The notes: generated by a model not told the origin, from the sequence alone. DNA of 64,000 nucleotides from Runella salmonicolor (GCF_024158025.1 NZ_JAMZEL010000001.1:1363364-1427363), one strand, 5' to 3'; positions 8,890-18,089 are shown, counted from the first letter of the stretch. Numbers and translations: made by a program.

Positions 8890-8987
8890 TTTGCATAGTT
8901 ATCCACACTACGCCTACTTTTATCCACATAATCAGTAAAATTTGGCCGCTAATTGCTTGATAGTGTTGTAACTATCCAGTATTCACT

Positions 8988-10286
8988 ATGAAGTCCCCTT
9001 TACTCTTTCTTCCTTTTCTTTTTATTGGTTTTGCGCAGGCCACTGCTCAAACAAAATCCATCAAAAACTCGCCCACCTTGGGCGATGCAGCCCCCGAAAC
9101 CGTGGGTATATCCGCAGAGCGCCTCAGCCGTATGGATGGTGTTTTGCAAAATGCCGTCACGCAAGGAGCGGTGCCAGGCGTGGCTGCGATTGTGGTTCGC
9201 AACGGCAAGATTGTTTACCATAAAGCCTTCGGCATGGCCGACAATGAATCCAACCGTTCGCTTAAGCGCGACGATATTTTTCGAATCGCTTCCATGACCA
9301 AAGCCATCACTTCTACCGCCGTGATGATGCTCTGGGAAGAAGGGAAATTTCAATTGGACGACCCGATTTCCAAATACATTCCTGAATTTAAGAATCAGAC
9401 GGTGCTGAAAAGTTTTAAGTTTTTGGATAGTACCTACACCACCGAACCCGTCAAGTCTGAAATCACGATTCGTCATTTGCTGACCCACACCTCTGGGCTT
9501 GGCTACGGCGTCATTGACGGCGATGAGCGGTTCAGGGCCATGTATCACAAAGCAGGTATCGTAGATTTGTTTACGACCCAACCCGTCAAAATCGGCGACA
9601 ACATCAAGAAACTCGCAAAACTGCCTTTGCACCATCATCCAGGTGAAAAATACGTTTACTCAGAAGGTTTAGACGTGCTGGGGTATTTTATCGAAATCAT
9701 GTCGGGAATGCCTTTTGATGAGTTTTTGCGCAAAAGATTGTTTGACCCATTGGGCATGAATGACACCTATTTTTATTTGCCAGAAGCCAAAGCATCTCGT
9801 TTAGTGTCTATTCAAAAACCCCAAAATGGCCAATGGGTGAGGTATCCAAACACATTTTACGACACCGAATACCCCGTCAAAGGCGCGAAGGCTTTCTTTT
9901 CGGGTGGGGCAGGATTATCGAGTACCGCCAAAGATTACGCGACTTTTTTGCTGATGTATCTCAACGGTGGCGAAGTGAGTGGCAAACGTTTTTTAAGTCG
10001 TAAAACCATCGAAACCATTCTCAGCAATCAGGTAGGCGAACTATTGGGCGGCGACAAAGCCAACTCTTCTTACGGATTGGCGTTTGGATTGCTAAACAAA
10101 GCGGGGGCTGAAAAAGGAGCTAAAGGCAGCGAAGGCACCTTTGAATGGGGCGGATATTTCAATACCAACTATTTTGCGGACCCCAAAGAAAAAATCATTG
10201 GTGTAATCATGAAACAAACCCAAAGCAGCGGTGATAATCTCAATAATCTGTTTCGGCAAATCATTTACCAATCCATTGATGATTAA
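8988..10286 (+). CDS. class C beta-lactamase-like serine hydrolase, exported
   Basis: A 432-residue protein with a signal peptide (residues 1-21, AQATAQ) and a PF00144-type beta-lactamase/esterase domain. The nucleophile motif is S102-M-T-K105, with the general-base tyrosine in Y224-S-E. A third-motif region lies near the C-terminal EGTFEWGGYFNTNYF. Such proteins are periplasmic esterases or peptidases acting on small ester or peptide substrates. True beta-lactamase activity is possible but not indicated by the context. It stands alone between two other exported proteins. Confidence 0.9.
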   Translation: MKSPLLFLPFLFIGFAQATAQTKSIKNSPTLGDAAPETVGISAERLSRMDGVLQNAVTQGAVPGVAAIVVRNGKIVYHKAFGMADNESNRSLKRDDIFRIASMTKAITSTAVMMLWEEGKFQLDDPISKYIPEFKNQTVLKSFKFLDSTYTTEPVKSEITIRHLLTHTSGLGYGVIDGDERFRAMYHKAGIVDLFTTQPVKIGDNIKKLAKLPLHHHPGEKYVYSEGLDVLGYFIEIMSGMPFDEFLRKRLFDPLGMNDTYFYLPEAKASRLVSIQKPQNGQWVRYPNTFYDTEYPVKGAKAFFSGGAGLSSTAKDYATFLLMYLNGGEVSGKRFLSRKTIETILSNQVGELLGGDKANSSYGLAFGLLNKAGAEKGAKGSEGTFEWGGYFNTNYFADPKEKIIGVIMKQTQSSGDNLNNLFRQIIYQSIDD

Positions 10287-10424
10287 TCGTTGACGAATAG
10301 TGCCGAAGAGAGGTCTGGTGTAAAATTCAAGGTTAGTCACTCTAACATCATACCTCTTGCGTCTGACTTCTATCTTCAGCAATGAGCAAATCTTGTAAAT
10401 CAATCAGTAAACCCAAAAAATGCG

Positions 10425-11540
10425 ATGAAAACGACATTCTTTTTTCTTTTATCAGTCGTATGGGCTACGCTGAGCGCGTATGCCATCGACCCAAAAACGC
10501 TGGAGATTGGCGCGCAAGCTCCCGATTTTAAGCTCCCGGGCACCGACGGAAAAACGTACAGTTTGGCGAGTTTCAGCAAGGCGAAAGTGCTGGTTGTTGT
10601 TTTTACTTGCAATCATTGCCCTACCGCACAAGCCTACGAAGACCGCATTATTCGCCTCACCAACGACTATAAAGCCCAAGGTGTACAAGTGGTAGCTATC
10701 TCCACCAACGACCCGTCGGCGGTGCGTTTGGACGAGCTGGGGTACACCGATTTGAGCGACACATTTGAAGAGATGAAGATTCGGTACAAAGACAAAAAAT
10801 TTAATTTCCCTTACCTCTACGACGGTGCTACGCAGATTACATCCTTAGCCTACGGCGCCGTGGCTACTCCTCACGTTTTCATTTTTGACCAAAATCGTAA
10901 GCTACAATACACGGGTCGTTTTGACGACGTGGAGAAACCCACCGAAACCCCCAAGGTCAATAATGCCCGCGACGCCGTGGAAGCCTTACTCGCCGGAAAG
11001 CCCGTGGCAGTCCCTAAAACCAAATCATTTGGCTGCTCCGTCAAATGGAAAGAAAAATCGGATTGGATTGAACGGGGCAAAGCGGAATGGGCCAAAGAAG
11101 AAGTAAAACTCGAAACCATCAACCCCGACGGGCTACGTAAACTATTAAAAAACGACACCGACAAACTCCGCGTCATCAACGTTTGGGCCACTTGGTGCGG
11201 GCCTTGTGTGGTAGAATTTCCTGAGTTTGTGACCATGAACCGCATGTACCGAGGGCGCGATTTTGAGTTTGTCAGCATCACCACCGACAAACCCGCCCAA
11301 CGCGAAAAAGCCCTAAAATTCCTCAAAGCCAAACAAGCCTCCAACCTTAATTATATTTTGGACGGCATGGACGTGTATCAATTTATCGAAATCGTTGACC
11401 CAAAATGGCAAGGAGCCTTGCCTTATACCCTCATCATTGAGCCTGGCGGCAAAGTTATTTATACCAAACAGGGAGCAATCAATGCCCTCGAAGTCCGAAA
11501 GAAGATTGTAGAAAGCCCGACGATAGGGCGATTTTATTGA
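10425..11540 (+). CDS. exported two-domain thioredoxin-fold protein
   Basis: A 371-residue protein with a signal peptide (residues 1-20). The N-terminal AhpC/TSA-like redoxin domain (about 25-190) carries CNHC at C62/C65. The C-terminal thioredoxin/TlpA-like domain (about 232-365) carries WATWCGPC at C258/C261. Each half could act as a thiol-disulfide oxidoreductase in the periplasm, and the fusion may relay electrons between the two centres (inference). The TCNHCP motif is typical of a redoxin subgroup common in Bacteroidota. The ATG at 10425 fits the signal peptide. A strong terminator follows. Confidence 0.87.
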   Translation: MKTTFFFLLSVVWATLSAYAIDPKTLEIGAQAPDFKLPGTDGKTYSLASFSKAKVLVVVFTCNHCPTAQAYEDRIIRLTNDYKAQGVQVVAISTNDPSAVRLDELGYTDLSDTFEEMKIRYKDKKFNFPYLYDGATQITSLAYGAVATPHVFIFDQNRKLQYTGRFDDVEKPTETPKVNNARDAVEALLAGKPVAVPKTKSFGCSVKWKEKSDWIERGKAEWAKEEVKLETINPDGLRKLLKNDTDKLRVINVWATWCGPCVVEFPEFVTMNRMYRGRDFEFVSITTDKPAQREKALKFLKAKQASNLNYILDGMDVYQFIEIVDPKWQGALPYTLIIEPGGKVIYTKQGAINALEVRKKIVESPTIGRFY

Positions 11541-11546
11541 ATAAAG

Positions 11547-11587
11547 AAACAAAAACCCCAACGCCCAATACGTTGGGGTTTTTGTTT
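11547..11587 (+). terminator. intrinsic terminator
   Basis: A perfect 17-bp inverted repeat (11547-11563 with 11571-11587) has a seven-base loop and a right arm running into TTTTTGTTT. It follows the double-thioredoxin gene. Confidence 0.85.
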
Positions 11588-11701
11588 GTAGGGTATTTTT
11601 TGAAAACCCACAAACAAAATATTCTTCAAATAATTATACTTTAGGAGTTTGTCATAAACGCATTAAAAGAAACTTTTTATCCAAAAAAAATGTCTATACA
11701 C

Positions 11702-11731
11702 TTGGATAACAAAACATTTATTTTATATTTG
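11702..11731 (+). promoter_or_regulatory. Bacteroidota promoter with long leader
   Basis: TTG at 11702-11704, then 19 bases, then TATATTTG at 11724-11731, a full match to the -33/-7 consensus. The next plausible start is the ATG at 12033, so the transcript would have an untranslated leader of about 295 bases. Nothing else coding was seen from 11588 to 12032. Confidence 0.5.
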
Positions 11732-12032
11732 TAATACAAATCTACTCAGAATTTAGAAAGCAAATCTTTCTTTTATACATATCTACCTCTTTTGCCCATC
11801 TTTTGATAGAACGGCAAATCACCCACTAAAGCACTAATCAGAGGCAGATACCATCTCTAAGTTTTATCCAACTTCTCAGCTTTGCCGTTAGGCGTTGATT
11901 CTCATTTCAATTAACATTTAAGGCTCGCTGAGCACTCATTCATTCAACTAAAAACCGCCTTCAAAACAGGCATCCTACTTCAAACAACTCACCGTTGGGT
12001 TGTTGTACACTTCATTTAAAATTTCCACTGAC

Positions 12033-12368
12033 ATGAACCGTTTTTCAGTTTTATATACGCTCAAAAAGCACCACCAGCATCTTACTTTCAACACCCGTGC
12101 CGAGGCCGAAGACGCCCTAAAAAAACTCTCCCGCCACCGCCGAGGAGTTCCGATTGGTATTTATGATGCCAAGACCGAATTGTTTTTTTGGGAACCTAAC
12201 CGCCAAAAAAAATACAGCCAACTGAGTTTTAGTGAGCAGGCCCAAGAAGACAATGCCATGATTGCGATTGTTCAGAATTTACGCTTGCAGGCAGAGATTG
12301 CTTCCAATGAAAACCAGATGGATTTGGACATTATGCTGCGGCCTATGCCTCGCCTAGTTCATTCCTAA
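12033..12368 (+). CDS. small protein of unknown function
   Basis: A 111-residue soluble protein with no recognised domain. It has a basic N-terminal half (KKHHQHL, KKLSRHRRG) and an acidic helical C-terminal half. Residues 15-70 suggest an alpha/beta unit (FNTRAEAEDALKKLSRHRRG, PIGIYDAKTELFFWEPN). The ATG at 12033 is preferred over a TTG 33 bases upstream, which lies in unremarkable sequence. It follows a long leader with a good promoter, so regulation may be post-transcriptional (inference). Confidence 0.6.
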   Translation: MNRFSVLYTLKKHHQHLTFNTRAEAEDALKKLSRHRRGVPIGIYDAKTELFFWEPNRQKKYSQLSFSEQAQEDNAMIAIVQNLRLQAEIASNENQMDLDIMLRPMPRLVHS

Positions 12369-12439
12369 ATCGCAGCCCTCCGAAAAATGTAATCAAAGAA
12401 ACATTAGCTCAGATATTTCAAAGGCCTCGCCACCCTCCA

Positions 12440-12480
12440 ACCGCTTAGCGGCAGCTGATTGTCAGCTGTCGCTAAGCGGT
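12440..12480. other. strong hairpin in a 430-base intergenic region
   Basis: A 19-bp stem with one G-U pair (12440-12458 with 12462-12480) has a three-base loop and no T-run after it. It may end the 12033 gene's transcript or be part of an RNA element. The rest of 12369-12800 is AT-rich and shows no gene. Confidence 0.6.
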
Positions 12481-12800
12481 ATACCCAGAAATCCATTTCT
12501 ATGGTGAGTGGGTTAAAAGCCACCCAAAGAAAGATTTAGGCAAATCAGGTTGGATTATTTTTTTATTCTCGGTGAATTAACTACATTGATTAAACGTTAA
12601 CTAACATTACGCTTAAACCCTTCATTTCTCGGCTTAACGCTGTTTGACCTCTAAAAACGTGGGCTTTCTACTGGCTTCGCGGGTCATTTATTGTTTCAGA
12701 GATGCATTTTCTTGATAATCAAAGACGATTCCACTGCGCTTAAAACCAGCATAAGCGCAGTGATTTTGCCAATACTCGGGCTGTTTATCTATTTAAATGT

Positions 12801-13361
12801 ATGAAACTATATATCAAGTACATGGTCAGCCTGCGATGCAAGATGATGGTGAAAGAAGAGCTAAAAAAACTAGGCGTACGGTACGTGACGGTAGACTTGG
12901 GGATGGTGGATATTTTGGGGGAAATTTCCTCACTACAACGCGAGAAACTCAAAATCAACCTTCTAAAATCGGGGCTAGAATTGCTCGACGACCGAAAAAG
13001 CATCCTGATTGAAAAGATAAAAATTGTGATTACGGAAATGATTCATTATTCTGATGAATTACCCAAAGTAAATTATTCTGATTATATCAGCGAAAAAATG
13101 GGTTATGATTATACCTACCTTTCCAATATTTTCTCCGAAGTGAAAGGCATTACGCTCCAGCAATTTATCATTATTCATAAAATTGAGCGGGTCAAAGAAC
13201 TGCTGCTATACGATGAACTCAATCTCACCGAGATTGCTTATAAACTTCATTACAGCAGCGTAGCGCACCTCTCCAACCAGTTTAAGAAGGTTACTGGCCT
13301 TTCACCTTCTTTTTACAAACAACTGAAACAGAGGCGTAAAGACAATTTAGAGAACATGTGA
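12801..13361 (+). CDS. AraC family transcriptional regulator
   Basis: A 186-residue protein with a C-terminal AraC-type double helix-turn-helix (about residues 85-180). Both helices are visible: DYISEKMGYDYTYLSNIFSE and NLTEIAYKLHYSSVAHLSNQ, followed by the signature FKKVTGLSPSFYKQ. The N-terminal 80 residues are not a cupin; they contain a coiled helix (EISSLQREKLKINLLKSGLE). This short form, often next to csbD-like genes in Bacteroidota, probably responds to envelope or osmotic stress (inference). The start is uncertain between M1, M8 and M15/M16. Confidence 0.88.
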   Translation: MKLYIKYMVSLRCKMMVKEELKKLGVRYVTVDLGMVDILGEISSLQREKLKINLLKSGLELLDDRKSILIEKIKIVITEMIHYSDELPKVNYSDYISEKMGYDYTYLSNIFSEVKGITLQQFIIIHKIERVKELLLYDELNLTEIAYKLHYSSVAHLSNQFKKVTGLSPSFYKQLKQRRKDNLENM

Positions 13362-13459
13362 TTTGTGTAAGATTGGAACATACATCTATAACGCTTCAGC
13401 CTTAAATTTTCCTGACCTTTGTTATGTGACAATCCAATCACTTCATTAAACCGAACACC

Positions 13460-13684
13460 ATGGCCACACCACAAACAAAAGACGCGGAAACATTTAAAAT
13501 CACTGGAAATTGGGATTCAATGGCACGACTGCTAAAAGATAAATTTGCCCAGCTTACCGACGCCGACCTGAAATTTGAGCCAGGCAAAGAAAGCGAACTG
13601 ATTAAACGAGTAGAACTTCGATTGAATAAAAAACGCGAAGAGGTCATTAACATCATCAAAAAAGGGCAAACGGAGAAGGCATAA
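13460..13684 (+). CDS. CsbD-like general stress protein
   Basis: A 74-residue hydrophilic protein resembling the CsbD-like family. NWDSMARLLKDKFAQLTDADL and EPGKESELIKRVELRLNKK match the family's NW-L-K-KF-LTD-DL and GK-EL-RL pattern. CsbD-like proteins are induced in general and osmotic stress; their biochemical role is unknown. It lies between the AraC regulator and a cupin gene on the same strand, forming a likely stress cluster. Confidence 0.85.
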   Translation: MATPQTKDAETFKITGNWDSMARLLKDKFAQLTDADLKFEPGKESELIKRVELRLNKKREEVINIIKKGQTEKA

Positions 13685-13773
13685 ATCTTACCCATCGAAA
13701 GCGGGCTAGCCGTCTTAAACGAATCCTTAAAATACCGCTTTTTTCTTCGGTTTCATCTCAACATCAGTTACAA

Positions 13774-14121
13774 TTGGAAAATTCAGAAGTGGAAAAATCG
13801 AGGGTATTTATCATACTTGAAATCATCGAATATGTCCCTAATTCCATTGTCATCAAAACCATTCTAAAAAAAACCACGGGTAATGTAAGTGTTGTTTCAT
13901 TTGATTCTGGAGAGGCATTGGCGGAAAAGATTTCGCCTTTCGATACCTTCATTCAGGTGATTGACGGGAAAGCAGAAGTAATCATTGATGGCACCTCTCA
14001 TTTGCTGGCTACGGGTCAGTCCATCATCGTACCTGCCCACACCCGCAATACCATCAAGGCAAGCGAACGTTTTAAAATGATTTCGACCATCATCAAAAGC
14101 GGATACGAAGACTTCGTTTAG
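13774..14121 (+). CDS. cupin-domain protein
   Basis: A 115-residue single-domain cupin. The beta-barrel core shows SFDSGEALAEKISPFDTFIQVIDGKAEVIIDG and GQSIIVPAHTRNTIKA, the usual G(X)5HXH...G(X)5PxGxxN arrangement. The first motif has lost its histidines (SPFDTF), so metal binding is doubtful. The start is TTG at 13774; there is no ATG that keeps the conserved first strand. Probably a small-molecule binding or stress protein. Confidence 0.82.
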   Translation: MENSEVEKSRVFIILEIIEYVPNSIVIKTILKKTTGNVSVVSFDSGEALAEKISPFDTFIQVIDGKAEVIIDGTSHLLATGQSIIVPAHTRNTIKASERFKMISTIIKSGYEDFV

Positions 14122-14152
14122 GGGGCATTTTTTAGTAGATTAATTTCCTTTT

Positions 14153-14361
14153 ATGGATAACAAAGAAGTAGAACGGCTGGATTGTGTTCAAGTCCGTAGC
14201 TATCGGATTTATAAATTTGCCCCCTATCCTTTTATTTTGATGAACCTCATTTTATCGCGCATTGCGGCCTTGCGAGCCACAGTAAAGCAGCCGATTCACT
14301 AGCCAAGGTCAATCGTTATCACCCTATTTTAACTACCGACTTAGCCAGAATGGGTATTTAA
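14153..14361 (+). pseudogene. frameshifted gene remnant
   Basis: An ATG at 14153 opens 49 codons ending at TAG 14300-14302. From about 14220 another frame reads protein-like sequence (FDEPHFIAHCGLASHSKA, then HPILTTDLARMGI) and stops at TAA 14359-14361. Joined, the two halves make a plausible small protein broken by one frameshift. The family is not recognised. Confidence 0.35.
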
Positions 14362-14366
14362 GGCGT

Positions 14367-15149
14367 TTACTCTTTTCTGAAAGTAATGCACAAATGTTTG
14401 TGGAGCAGCACCGTTTGATTGGTATTAAGCAAGTGCTGCTCCCGAAGAATCTTCTTTTCCTGTGGGTTAGTAGTCTTACCAGATAGTTTTTGAGATGTCA
14501 AAAACGAACGTAAATGTAGGAATAAGCCCAAGAATAAATACCAAACCAATGAGCTGATACTTAATTGATTGGGATATACTTTCTGAAAACGCAAACCTGC
14601 CAAACCCGCCATAGACCGCAGCCGCTGTACATTGCAGAGGTATACCCGGCCGTTGTAAAGGTGCGCATCATCATAGCCAATGACTTCGGCTTCGTTCGAC
14701 AAAAACATGTCACTCCGCTCAGCTTCCACCAAAAGGTTAGCCATGCGCCCACTCAGACTGCTATTGTTAGGTTTTGTAATAATCAGCAGCCCGTTGGGTT
14801 TAAGAATGCGGGCGATTTCTTGCAACAGAAATGTTTGATTAGGAATGTGCTCAATGGTTTCCATCAACAACACATAATCGGCCGAATTTGACTCGATAGG
14901 CAATGTTTTGTCCAAATCGATAGGCGAACAAATCAACGAATCGCTCTTGAGAATATCAGGATGCTTATCAAAAGGCTTGACCTTTGCCCCTGCATTATGC
15001 CACAGATTTGCCACATATCCCGAGCCCGCAGATACATCTATCACCCGCTTATCGCGTACGTCGTGCTCAGCAAGATAACGGTGGATAAACTCTAAGGCAT
15101 TGCCTTTGGAATGCGGCACATGCTTGATTTGCTCTTTGTAATTGGACAT
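14367..15149 (-). CDS. class I SAM-dependent methyltransferase
   Basis: A 260-residue Methyltransf_11-like enzyme. Motif I is VIDVSAGSGYVANL (about 39-52), the acidic position after strand 2 is in PFDKHPD, and motif II/III is ADYVLLMETIEHIPNQ followed by ILKPNGLLIITKPN. The C-terminal 70 residues include a hydrophobic stretch (SSLVWYLFLGLFLHL) that could anchor it to the membrane. It is the last gene of a three-gene minus-strand set (aminotransferase, glycosyltransferase, methyltransferase), two bases after the preceding stop. The likely role is modification of a surface glycan sugar (inference). Confidence 0.88.
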   Translation of the reverse strand: MSNYKEQIKHVPHSKGNALEFIHRYLAEHDVRDKRVIDVSAGSGYVANLWHNAGAKVKPFDKHPDILKSDSLICSPIDLDKTLPIESNSADYVLLMETIEHIPNQTFLLQEIARILKPNGLLIITKPNNSSLSGRMANLLVEAERSDMFLSNEAEVIGYDDAHLYNGRVYLCNVQRLRSMAGLAGLRFQKVYPNQLSISSLVWYLFLGLFLHLRSFLTSQKLSGKTTNPQEKKILREQHLLNTNQTVLLHKHLCITFRKE

Positions 15150-15151
15150 AG

Positions 15152-16075
15152 TTATCGGGAAATATCAATAGGACGGGTTTTGAATTTAACCTTCCATCGA
15201 TCAATTTGTTTTTTAAGTTTTAGCGTAAATGTCTCGTCGGGATCGGGCAGCGTACCTAAAAACTTGGGCCCAATTTTGAGGTAATTTTTAAAAAATGTAT
15301 TGCTACTCAAGCCCCATTTTAAGATAAACTCGGTTCGTCCGTCGTTGCGTTTGACCCGCCCCGTGCTTCTGCTCGCAAAATGGTACACCCGGCTTTTACC
15401 GATTCCTTTGTAAAAGCGGACACCATAATGCCACAATTTAATCATAAAATCGGGGTCGCTGTACATTCCCGGAAAAAACTCTATGCTCAAGCCCCCCACG
15501 GCCCGGTACACAAACGTTGGCAAGACCATAGGATACCATTGGCTGCCGTTCCAGTCTTCTTTCGGATAGCTGGCGTATTCCGACAAAAATTTTGCTTCAT
15601 CAAATTCTGACGGATGTGTACCGTAATTTTTGTCGGCAATTACGCAGGCGTTTCCTTTATCAAAGCCTTCAATCATGGTTCCGCTGATGCACCATTTATC
15701 GTCTTTCTTCTTTTTTATTTCTTCCAACAGAAAGAAGTCCCAATCGGGACATAAATACATATCATCGTCAATAAAAACCAGATAATCGGCTACGGCCAAA
15801 TGAGAGGCCGCATTGAAGCCATAGCATACTCCGGAGTTCTGACTGCTTTTGGTATAGCCAATGTCTCCCTGCGCTAAAACCCAGTCTTCAGAACCATCTT
15901 TTCCTTCGTTGACATGCACAATAATTTGGTGCTTATATCGGCTGTTTTTTCTAATACTATTTACCGCACACTTCAAGTAATCGAGATTATTCCAAGAGGG
16001 AATAAGTATTGAAAAAACGGGAGAATACGCCAAAGACACTTTTTTGTACGTGAACTCCATAGCATTCTTTACCAT
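15152..16075 (-). CDS. glycosyltransferase family 2
   Basis: A 307-residue GT-A glycosyltransferase. The opening strand FSILIPSWNN (about residue 20), the NEGKDGSEDWV nucleotide loop, and DYLVFIDDDMYLCPDWD (DXD metal site near residue 100) are clear. An acceptor region with GGLSIEFFPGMYSDPDFMIKLW lies near residue 200. The first ATG (16075) overlaps the upstream aminotransferase stop by seven bases; M6 (16060) would avoid overlap. Both fit a coupled operon making a surface polysaccharide or glycan. Confidence 0.9.
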   Translation of the reverse strand: MVKNAMEFTYKKVSLAYSPVFSILIPSWNNLDYLKCAVNSIRKNSRYKHQIIVHVNEGKDGSEDWVLAQGDIGYTKSSQNSGVCYGFNAASHLAVADYLVFIDDDMYLCPDWDFFLLEEIKKKKDDKWCISGTMIEGFDKGNACVIADKNYGTHPSEFDEAKFLSEYASYPKEDWNGSQWYPMVLPTFVYRAVGGLSIEFFPGMYSDPDFMIKLWHYGVRFYKGIGKSRVYHFASRSTGRVKRNDGRTEFILKWGLSSNTFFKNYLKIGPKFLGTLPDPDETFTLKLKKQIDRWKVKFKTRPIDISR

Positions 16076-17217
16076 CCTTTTCGGAGAATATAGGCGATAT
16101 ATTCAACGTCTTCTTCGGTCACTTTGGCGTGAAGCGGCAACACCAAATAGCGGTCTTCAATAGCGTCCATTTTGGGGAACTGCCCTGGAGTTCGGCCTCC
16201 AAAAATGGTATATTTATCATTGCGATAATGCACCTGACCAGATTCTATCCCGTGTTCACGCAGGTATTTCACCAGATTTTCACGGTTGTCAACCTCGGCG
16301 GTCAACAACCAAGCGGCGTGCTCACGGTCGGTGTATTCGCTTCCGATGACCCGTATCCCTTTAATATCTTTCAATAAATTGCAATACAAACGGTATAATT
16401 TTTGGCGGTGCGCCAAATGCTCATCAAACTCCTCAAGAGACGCCAACCCGAGACTCGCAGCAATATCGGTCATCTGATATTTATAACCCACCTCCACGAT
16501 GTCGTTTTCCCAAATACCTTTTTGTTTGCTGCTGCGGTCAATACCGAACCAACGCAAACGTTTGGCTTTTTCCACCAATGACTTATCTTTCACCACCAAC
16601 ATGCCCCCATCGCCCGTTGTGATGTGCTTGATAGCCTGAAACGAAAACATCGTAAAATCGCTTTGACTACCAATGTACTCACCTTTGTATTTTGCTCCTA
16701 CGGCATGGGCGGCGTCTTCTATGATGGCAATATTGTGTTTTGCTCCCAAGGCCCAAAGTTCGTCCATATCGCAGGGTAGTCCGCCGTAGTGCACGCAAAC
16801 AATGGCTTTGGTTTTTGGAGTAATAAGACGCGCTACATGGTTGACGTCAATATTGAGGTTTTCGTCAACATCAGCAAAGACGATTTTTACCCCCATGTAG
16901 AGAAACGGAATATTGGTGGCAGTGCAAGTAAAAACCGGTGCAATCACCTCATCGCCGGCCTGTAAACCCGCCAGCAGGTACGATAAATGCAGCGCATCAG
17001 TACCCGACCCTACCGCTAAACTCTTGCAAGGAGCCGTGAATTTTTCTTCAAAGCGGTTTTCAAATTCTTCTACCCTAGGCCCTTGCCCAATCCATCGAGT
17101 ATTCAGAACCTCGGTCACATTTAAGGCCGCTTTAGCGGGAATGTTTGGATGGAATAATACAATACCGTCTCCTGTATCCATCACAGGAAACTCATTCATA
17201 GGTTTTTCAGTAATCAT
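16069..17217 (-). CDS. DegT/DnrJ/EryC1/StrS family PLP aminotransferase
   Basis: A 382-residue sugar aminotransferase. The PLP phosphate region GSGTDALHLSYL (about 72-83), the conserved VCVHYGGLPCDMD and IIEDAAHAVGAKYKG (Asp/His stacking on the cofactor) and the Schiff-base lysine in FSFQAIKHITTGDGGML are visible. These enzymes aminate nucleotide keto-sugars for O-antigen or protein glycans. It is the first gene of the 17217-14367 operon. The first two Met give alternative starts only six codons apart. Confidence 0.93.
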   Translation of the reverse strand: MITEKPMNEFPVMDTGDGIVLFHPNIPAKAALNVTEVLNTRWIGQGPRVEEFENRFEEKFTAPCKSLAVGSGTDALHLSYLLAGLQAGDEVIAPVFTCTATNIPFLYMGVKIVFADVDENLNIDVNHVARLITPKTKAIVCVHYGGLPCDMDELWALGAKHNIAIIEDAAHAVGAKYKGEYIGSQSDFTMFSFQAIKHITTGDGGMLVVKDKSLVEKAKRLRWFGIDRSSKQKGIWENDIVEVGYKYQMTDIAASLGLASLEEFDEHLAHRQKLYRLYCNLLKDIKGIRVIGSEYTDREHAAWLLTAEVDNRENLVKYLREHGIESGQVHYRNDKYTIFGGRTPGQFPKMDAIEDRYLVLPLHAKVTEEDVEYIAYILRKGW

Positions 17218-17825
17218 AAAGATAGGTTTTTCAAGTTAGGCTTTAGAGAGGAACGACTATGGAATACGGGCAATTTATTATTTCAAAGCATAAAGGGTTA
17301 GATAGATAAAATCATCCATTCCATAGACAAAATTAGTCATTACATAGACAAAAAAACAATAGTGATTACAAATCTACTATAAATAGTGTCCGTTTTTATA
17401 TTGATATAAAAATTTTTAATTGGACTTTAACACCACAAATCAATAATACTTAGCATTCCGAATTATTCTCGTTAAGCGGCTATATAATTTGAAACTAGCT
17501 CTTCGCAAAAATTACATTTTTTATGTTCTTTTGCCCCAAATAATATAGCAGAACGCATTGTAAACTAGGTAGTTTAAATATCTGATAGAGAAGAATATTC
17601 TACCATTCGACGCAAGAATATGTCAGCAACTTTGGGAAGAATTGTGTTATCGGGCAGAAGGTAATGAGTTAACTAAAAATCAAAAGTCCCCCCCCCTTCA
17701 TAGGAAGTGATTAAGAAGCACTTTGAAAAAAGTTAGTAACTCTAACAGGAATCGAAGGTAGGCAGGGCTTAATCTATTGGACGTTTTAGGATAATTTTGA
17801 AAAAACTAAACAGCTTCTCATAAAA
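17218..17825. other. gene-free left flank of the island
   Basis: No convincing gene. AT-rich sequence contains a nine-base C run (17688-17696), two short CATAGACAAAA repeats near 17315-17350, and at about 17728-17752 a decayed copy of the tRNA 3' end with its downstream AGTTAGT flank (AGTTAGTAACTCTAACAGGA), four mismatches from the intact locus at 42219 onward. This suggests an old att site. Confidence 0.5.
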
Positions 17826-18038
17826 GTCGAACGCGACTCCGACCATAGCAAGCACCTAGGAAACACTTTGAAAGAAAACATTGTGACTCCGACGGGAATC
17901 GAAGTCGAACGCGACTCCGACCATACCAAGCGTTCAGGAAACACTTTGGAAGAAAACATTGTGACTCCGACGGGAATCGAAGTCGAACGCGACTCCGACC
18001 ATACCAAGCGTTCAGGAAACACTTTGGAAGAAAACATT
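17826..18038. repeat. tandem 78-bp repeats derived from the tRNA-Arg att site
   Basis: Units start at 17883 and 17961, with a partial unit from 17826, and lead in register into the intact att copy at 18039. Each unit begins with 21 bases identical to the tRNA 3' end. It then carries an 18-base insertion and a mutated version of the anticodon-arm segment (CCAAGCGTTCAGGAAAC). The period is exactly 78, which keeps reading frames open and creates spurious ORFs here. Confidence 0.85.
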
Positions 18039-18089
18039 GTGACTCCGACGGGAATCGAACCCATATCAAGCGTTTAGGAAACGCTTATT
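18039..18089. repeat. left attachment-site direct repeat (attL)
   Basis: Fifty-one bases identical to 42222-42272, covering the 3' part of tRNA-Arg(CCT) from the anticodon stem to the discriminator. It marks the left boundary of the 24.2-kb island; this copy is the displaced tRNA end. Confidence 0.88.

Noticed and set aside
9000..9638. 212-codon minus-strand ORF inside the beta-lactamase-like gene
   Set aside because: Shadow of a gene with an intact SxxK motif on the other strand.
17786..18077. ORFs on both strands through the repeat (for example one containing VTPTGIEVERDSD)
   Set aside because: The 78-bp period is a multiple of three, so frames stay open by repetition. The peptide is a translation of a tRNA 3' end, a known artefact.
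17826..18089. CRISPR-like array
   Set aside because: Units are contiguous 78-mers without unique spacers, derive from tRNA, and no cas gene is present.
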